Positions 60,527 through 64,000 of a stretch of DNA of 64,000 nt are shown here, piece by piece; position 1 is the first letter of the stretch, and the number at the start of each line of letters is the position of its first letter. The stretch is from Archangium gephyra (GTDB lineage: Bacteria; Myxococcota; Myxococcia; Myxococcales; Myxococcaceae). Made by a program: the position numbers and the translations under genes. The stretch is from positions 6,100,501 to 6,164,500 of the forward strand of contig NZ_CP011509.1 in NCBI RefSeq assembly GCF_001027285.1, in the 5' to 3' direction. The notes under the pieces are model-generated. The model was not told the DNA's origin and did not search any database. It saw only the letters and a program-made list of their open reading frames with translations.

Positions 60527-63238
60527 ATGGGGCGATCAGCCTTGAGGGCTTGGGGGAGAGGTCTGTTATTGGCGGCGGGTGCGTTGCTGGCGGTGATGCC
60601 GCCCGCGGCGGAAGCGGCGGATCCAAAGGTGGCGGGGGAGTGGTCGCCCATGACGACCTTTCCGATCTCGCTCACGCACGCGCACCTGCTGCCCACCGGC
60701 AAGGTGATGTTCTTCGGTGAGTTCGATGAGGGGCTGACGCCGCCGCGGCTGTGGGATCCCGCCACCAGCACGCTCACGAATCTCCCCATGCCCGACTACA
60801 ACATCTTCTGCTCGGGCCACTCGTACCTGGCGGATGGGCGCCTGCTGCTGACGGGCGGGCACGAGCTGTCCCACGTGGGCTACCCCTACGTGAGCATCTT
60901 CAATCCCTTCACGCTCACGTGGAGCCGCACGCAGGACATGAACGACAACCGGTGGTACCCCACCAACACCACGCTGCAGAACGGTGACGTGGTGGTGCTC
61001 TCGGGCGAGACGCACGCGGCGGGCATGTCCAACCCGCTGCCGCAGGTGTGGCAGTCCAAGACGGGCACCTGGCGCGATCTCACGACCGCCGTGCAGGATC
61101 TGCCCTACTACCCGCGCATGTTCCTGGCGCCCAACGGCAAGCTGTTCTTCGCGGGCCCCTGGCGCCGCTCGCGCTGGCTGGATCCCGAGGGCACCGGTAC
61201 CTGGTTCGACGGCCCGAACAGCGTGTACAACGGCCGGGCCTACGGCGCCGCGGTGATGATCGGCTCCAAGGTGCTCATCATCGGAGGCGGCTCGCCCGCC
61301 ACCGCCACCGTGGAGGAGATCGATCTCTCGCAGCCCTCGCCCACGTGGGTGTCGCGCGCTCCCATGGCCTGGCCCCGGCGCCAGCTCAACGCCACCCTGC
61401 TGCCGGATGGCAAGGTGCTGGTGACGGGCGGCAGCAGCGGCGGGGACTTCGATGACGAGACCCTGCCCGTCAAGGTGCCCGAGCTCTACGATCCCGACAC
61501 CAACACGTGGACGAAGCTCAACCCCGCCGCGGACTACCGGGGCTACCACTCCACGGCCCTGCTGCTGCCGGACGGGCGCGTGCTGACCGGCGGCGGCCGC
61601 GAGCGGCGCACCACGGAGATCTTCTCGCCCCCGTACCTCAAGCAGGACGGCGCGCGTCCCTCCATCCAGGAGACGCCCGCCGTCATCACCCCGGGAACGA
61701 ACTTCCTCCTCCAGACCGCGGACGCGGCCCAGGTGGCCAAGGTGACGATGCTGGCGCTCGGCTCGGTGACGCACGCCTTCGATCAGCACCAGCGCTTCCT
61801 CAAGCTGCCCTTCACCCAGGCGAGCGGGGGGCTCCAGGTGAGCGCGCCGGTGAACAACCTCGCCGCGCCTCCGGGTTACTACATGCTCTTCATCGTGGAC
61901 GGGCGCGGCGTGCCCTCGGTGGGGCGCATCGTCAAGGTGGGCCTCGTGGAGCCGGCCGCCCAGAAGAAGATCGTCTTCAGCGACACGTGGAAGTACGACG
62001 ATCGGGGTGTCGATCAGGGCACCGCGTGGCTCGCCCGGGAGTTCGATGACTCGGCCTGGAAGTCGGGCCAGGGCCAGCTCGGCTACGGGGACGAGGACGA
62101 GGGCACGGTGCTCACCCCGGGCTCTCCCACGGTGTACTTCCGCAAGAAGATCACCCTGGACAACCTCGTCACCGAGGCGAACCTCGAGGTGCTGTACGAC
62201 GATGCCATCGCCGTGTGGATCAACGGCGTGCAGGTCTTCTCCCGCAACATGGGCAACGGCACGGCCTTCGGCGCCTATGCCAGCGGCTCGACGACGAATG
62301 CGTACGAGCGTGCCCAGCTCTCGCTGGCGTCCAATCCGTTCCGCGTGGGGGAGAACGTGATCACCGCGATGGTGAAGCAGGTGTCCCCCAACTCGGATGA
62401 TCTCACCTTCGCGCTCTCGCTGGCGGTGGCGCAGCTGGCCGGCCCGGTTCCGGACACGCTGGTGCTCTCCGCGCCCAACGGCGGCGAGGTGCTCCAGCCG
62501 GGCACCTCCACCTCCATCACGTGGAGCAGCACCGGCACCGTGCCCAGCGTGGACCTCGCGCTGTCCGCGGACGGCGCCGCGAGCTGGACGCCCATCGCCT
62601 TCGGCGTGCCCAACACCGGCCTGTTCGCCTGGACGGTTCCGGACGTGAACACCAGCCAGGCCCTGGTGCGCGTGTCCCGCGTGGGCGGCACCACGCCCCT
62701 GTCGGACGTGAGCAACGCGCCCTTCACCATCAGCCGGCAGGTGAGCGTCATGGCCATCCCGTTCCGGTCCACGTGGAAGTACCAGGACACCGGTGTGGAC
62801 CCTGGCGTGGCCTGGAGCACGGCGGGCTTCAATGACACGGCCTGGCCCTCGGGCGCGGCGCAGCTCGGCTACGGCGATGGCGACGAGGTCACGGTGCTCA
62901 ACCGCACCACGCCCTCCCAGTCGAGCGTCTACTTCCGCAAGAAGATCACCGTGAACGGGATCGTCACCCAGGCCAACCTGCGCGTCCTCTTCGACGATGG
63001 CATCGCGGTGTTCGTCAACGGGACGCAGGTGTTCGGCCGGAACGTGGACAAGGGCGTGGCCCACGACAAGTACGCGAGCGCCGGAGCGGAGAACGAGCTG
63101 GCCTCCGGCACCCTCCCCACGGGGGTGTTCGTCCAGGGGGAGAACACCATCGCCGTGGTGGTGAAGCAGACGGGTGGGACGTCGCCGGACCTGACGTTCG
63201 ACCTCGAGCTGCAGCTCGGCGTCGTCCCGAAACCGTGA
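60527..63238 (+). CDS. copper radical oxidase (galactose/glyoxal oxidase-like, GlxA type) with C-terminal binding domains
   Basis: ATG 60527 follows GGGGAGGGG; 903 residues with signal peptide (GRGLLLAAGALLAVMPPAAEA). The kelch-like barrel with a DUF1929 (E-set) domain has the full copper-radical site: Cys95 (NIFCSGHS) and Tyr144 (RWYPT) for the thioether crosslink, Tyr340-His341 (GYHSTALLLPDGRV) and His416 (SVTHAFDQHQRF). It would oxidise primary alcohol or aldehyde ends of glycans with O2, making H2O2. Two C-terminal beta-sandwich modules (about 480-660 and 740-890; each starts TWKYDD/TWKYQD and has GYGDEDEGT/GYGDGDEVT) are likely carbohydrate-binding. Streptomyces GlxA works with the synthase CslA; this gene diverges from synthase copy 2. 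Confidence 0.9.
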   Translation: MGRSALRAWGRGLLLAAGALLAVMPPAAEAADPKVAGEWSPMTTFPISLTHAHLLPTGKVMFFGEFDEGLTPPRLWDPATSTLTNLPMPDYNIFCSGHSYLADGRLLLTGGHELSHVGYPYVSIFNPFTLTWSRTQDMNDNRWYPTNTTLQNGDVVVLSGETHAAGMSNPLPQVWQSKTGTWRDLTTAVQDLPYYPRMFLAPNGKLFFAGPWRRSRWLDPEGTGTWFDGPNSVYNGRAYGAAVMIGSKVLIIGGGSPATATVEEIDLSQPSPTWVSRAPMAWPRRQLNATLLPDGKVLVTGGSSGGDFDDETLPVKVPELYDPDTNTWTKLNPAADYRGYHSTALLLPDGRVLTGGGRERRTTEIFSPPYLKQDGARPSIQETPAVITPGTNFLLQTADAAQVAKVTMLALGSVTHAFDQHQRFLKLPFTQASGGLQVSAPVNNLAAPPGYYMLFIVDGRGVPSVGRIVKVGLVEPAAQKKIVFSDTWKYDDRGVDQGTAWLAREFDDSAWKSGQGQLGYGDEDEGTVLTPGSPTVYFRKKITLDNLVTEANLEVLYDDAIAVWINGVQVFSRNMGNGTAFGAYASGSTTNAYERAQLSLASNPFRVGENVITAMVKQVSPNSDDLTFALSLAVAQLAGPVPDTLVLSAPNGGEVLQPGTSTSITWSSTGTVPSVDLALSADGAASWTPIAFGVPNTGLFAWTVPDVNTSQALVRVSRVGGTTPLSDVSNAPFTISRQVSVMAIPFRSTWKYQDTGVDPGVAWSTAGFNDTAWPSGAAQLGYGDGDEVTVLNRTTPSQSSVYFRKKITVNGIVTQANLRVLFDDGIAVFVNGTQVFGRNVDKGVAHDKYASAGAENELASGTLPTGVFVQGENTIAVVVKQTGGTSPDLTFDLELQLGVVPKP

Positions 63239-63244
63239 GGGGGC

Positions 63245-63283
63245 GGGCGGGCGCGCCTCCTTGCCGGGCTGGCGCGTCCGCCC
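63245..63283 (+). terminator. GC-rich hairpin after the copper radical oxidase gene
   Basis: GGGCGGGCGCGCC (63245-63257) pairs with GGCGCGTCCGCCC (63271-63283) with one G-T pair over a 13-base loop, seven bases after the stop at 63238. No T run follows, so termination may be factor-dependent. Confidence 0.45.
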
Positions 63284-63320
63284 GTGACGCGATAGGGGTG
63301 GGGCCTGGACATCGCCCATC

Positions 63321-64000
63321 ATGACGAGCCCCCCCTCCGAGCCGCCCCTCTCCCTTCGTCCCGATGAGGTCCACCTGTGGGTGGTGGAGCCGGAGCGTGT
63401 CTCCGAGCCCCGGTTGCTCGCCTCCTACCTGGCGATGCTCAACGCGGAGGAGCGGGAGCGGCACTCGCGCTTCCGCTTCGACAAGCACAAGCTGCAGTTC
63501 CTCGTGTCCCATGCGCTGGTGCGCGTCACCCTGTCGCGCTACGCGCCGGTGCGGCCCCAGGACTGGCGCTTCGCCGTCAACGCCTACGGGCGTCCCGAAA
63601 TCCTCGGGGAGGGGCTGCCCCGCCTGCGCTTCAACCTCTCGCACACGGACGGCATGGCGGTGTGCGCGGTGGCGCTCGACACGGACGTGGGCGCCGACGT
63701 GGAGCACTCCGGCCGCCCGGGCCAGACGGTGGAGCTGGCCGACTCCTTCTTCGCCCGCTCCGAGGTGCACGCCCTGCGCGCCCTCCCGGCGGAGCGCCAG
63801 CGCGAGCGCTTCTTCGACTATTGGACCCTCAAGGAGTCCTACATCAAGGCCCGGGGCGCGGGGCTGAGCCTGCCGTTGGATCAGTTCGCGTTCCACCTGG
63901 AGGCCGGACAGCCGCCCCGCATCTCGTTCGATCCGCGGATGGCGGACGATCCGGAGACGTGGCAGTTCGTGCAGGTGCGGCTGGGGCCGGAGCACCCGGC
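63321..64000 (+). CDS. Sfp-type 4'-phosphopantetheinyl transferase (5' part)
   Basis: Starts ATG 63321 and runs off the right edge after 226 residues. The Sfp signature is complete: GADVEHSG (Asp-x-Glu Mg site, with the Gly before) and FFDYWTLKESYIKARGAGLSLPLD (shown in parts: W-x2-KE-x3-K). RLRFNLSHTDGMAVCA is the preceding PPTase motif. Transfers phosphopantetheine from CoA to carrier proteins of polyketide, peptide or fatty acid synthases; myxobacteria need this for secondary metabolites. Usual length is about 230-260 residues, so only a short C-terminal piece is missing. Confidence 0.92.
   Translation, partial: MTSPPSEPPLSLRPDEVHLWVVEPERVSEPRLLASYLAMLNAEERERHSRFRFDKHKLQFLVSHALVRVTLSRYAPVRPQDWRFAVNAYGRPEILGEGLPRLRFNLSHTDGMAVCAVALDTDVGADVEHSGRPGQTVELADSFFARSEVHALRALPAERQRERFFDYWTLKESYIKARGAGLSLPLDQFAFHLEAGQPPRISFDPRMADDPETWQFVQVRLGPEHP

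Noticed and set aside
60566-63322. Long minus-strand open frame of over 900 codons across the oxidase gene
   Set aside because: The composition is antisense-like (Arg/His/Gly rich, no domain) and the plus strand carries the full copper-radical motifs.

Overview
The window looks like chromosomal DNA of a myxobacterium of the Cystobacter/Archangium type. Coding DNA is GC-rich with a strong third-position G/C bias. It carries lineage markers: MYXO-CTERM sorting tails, a DUF2381 (TIGR02268) paralogue beside a small lipoprotein, an MbnP/MXAN_0976-family protein and many lipoproteins. About 48 protein genes and two tRNA genes are supported; gene order mixes housekeeping with surface and exopolysaccharide functions.

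Layout. 1-6.4 kb: the 3' end of an unknown gene, then a four-gene surface cluster. It encodes a beta-barrel protein, an L-type lectin with cysteine-rich tandem repeats and a MYXO-CTERM tail, a beta-barrel/OmpA protein, and a DUF11 protein with a MYXO-CTERM tail. The two central genes share their general plan with the TraA/TraB outer-membrane-exchange pair. 6.4-20.5 kb: an MGT-type glycosyltransferase, an internally duplicated beta-helix protein, a metallopeptidase/ATP-grasp pair, several small secreted proteins, a degenerate histidine-kinase-like protein, a second GT1 enzyme and a DUF2381/lipoprotein pair. 20.5-22.5 kb: a lower-GC island with a PIN/membrane/winged-helix gene and an orphan tRNA 3'-end-like sequence. 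22.5-28 kb: hutH, lysC, a ComEA-like gene and an MJ0042 zinc-ribbon gene split by a frameshift at a C run. 28-44 kb: GT2, methyltransferase-TPR, MFS, sterol desaturase family, Old Yellow Enzyme, a DUF4336 protein, cell-wall hydrolase and HEAT-repeat lipoproteins, a UvrD-like helicase, and an Hsp70-like/SCP2/coiled-coil operon followed by two identical tRNA-Val(CAC) genes. 44-49.5 kb: terC and htpX on the minus strand, a jelly-roll lipoprotein and an MBL-Rieske protein.

49.6-63.2 kb is the most cohesive block, an apparent exopolysaccharide locus. A minus-strand operon encodes a processive GT2 synthase, a membrane-fusion protein, a TolC-like protein and a ConA/LamG-like protein, with 4-bp ATGA overlaps at two junctions. 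Next to it lie an MbnP-like copper-protein gene, a heparinase II/III-like lyase, a PL6-like lyase, a near-identical second copy of the synthase with only the first seven codons of the fusion-protein gene left, and a galactose/glyoxal-oxidase-like copper radical oxidase. Pairing a synthase with such an oxidase recalls Streptomyces CslA-GlxA. The window ends inside an Sfp-type phosphopantetheinyl transferase gene.

All functional calls are from reading the sequence; no database search was run.
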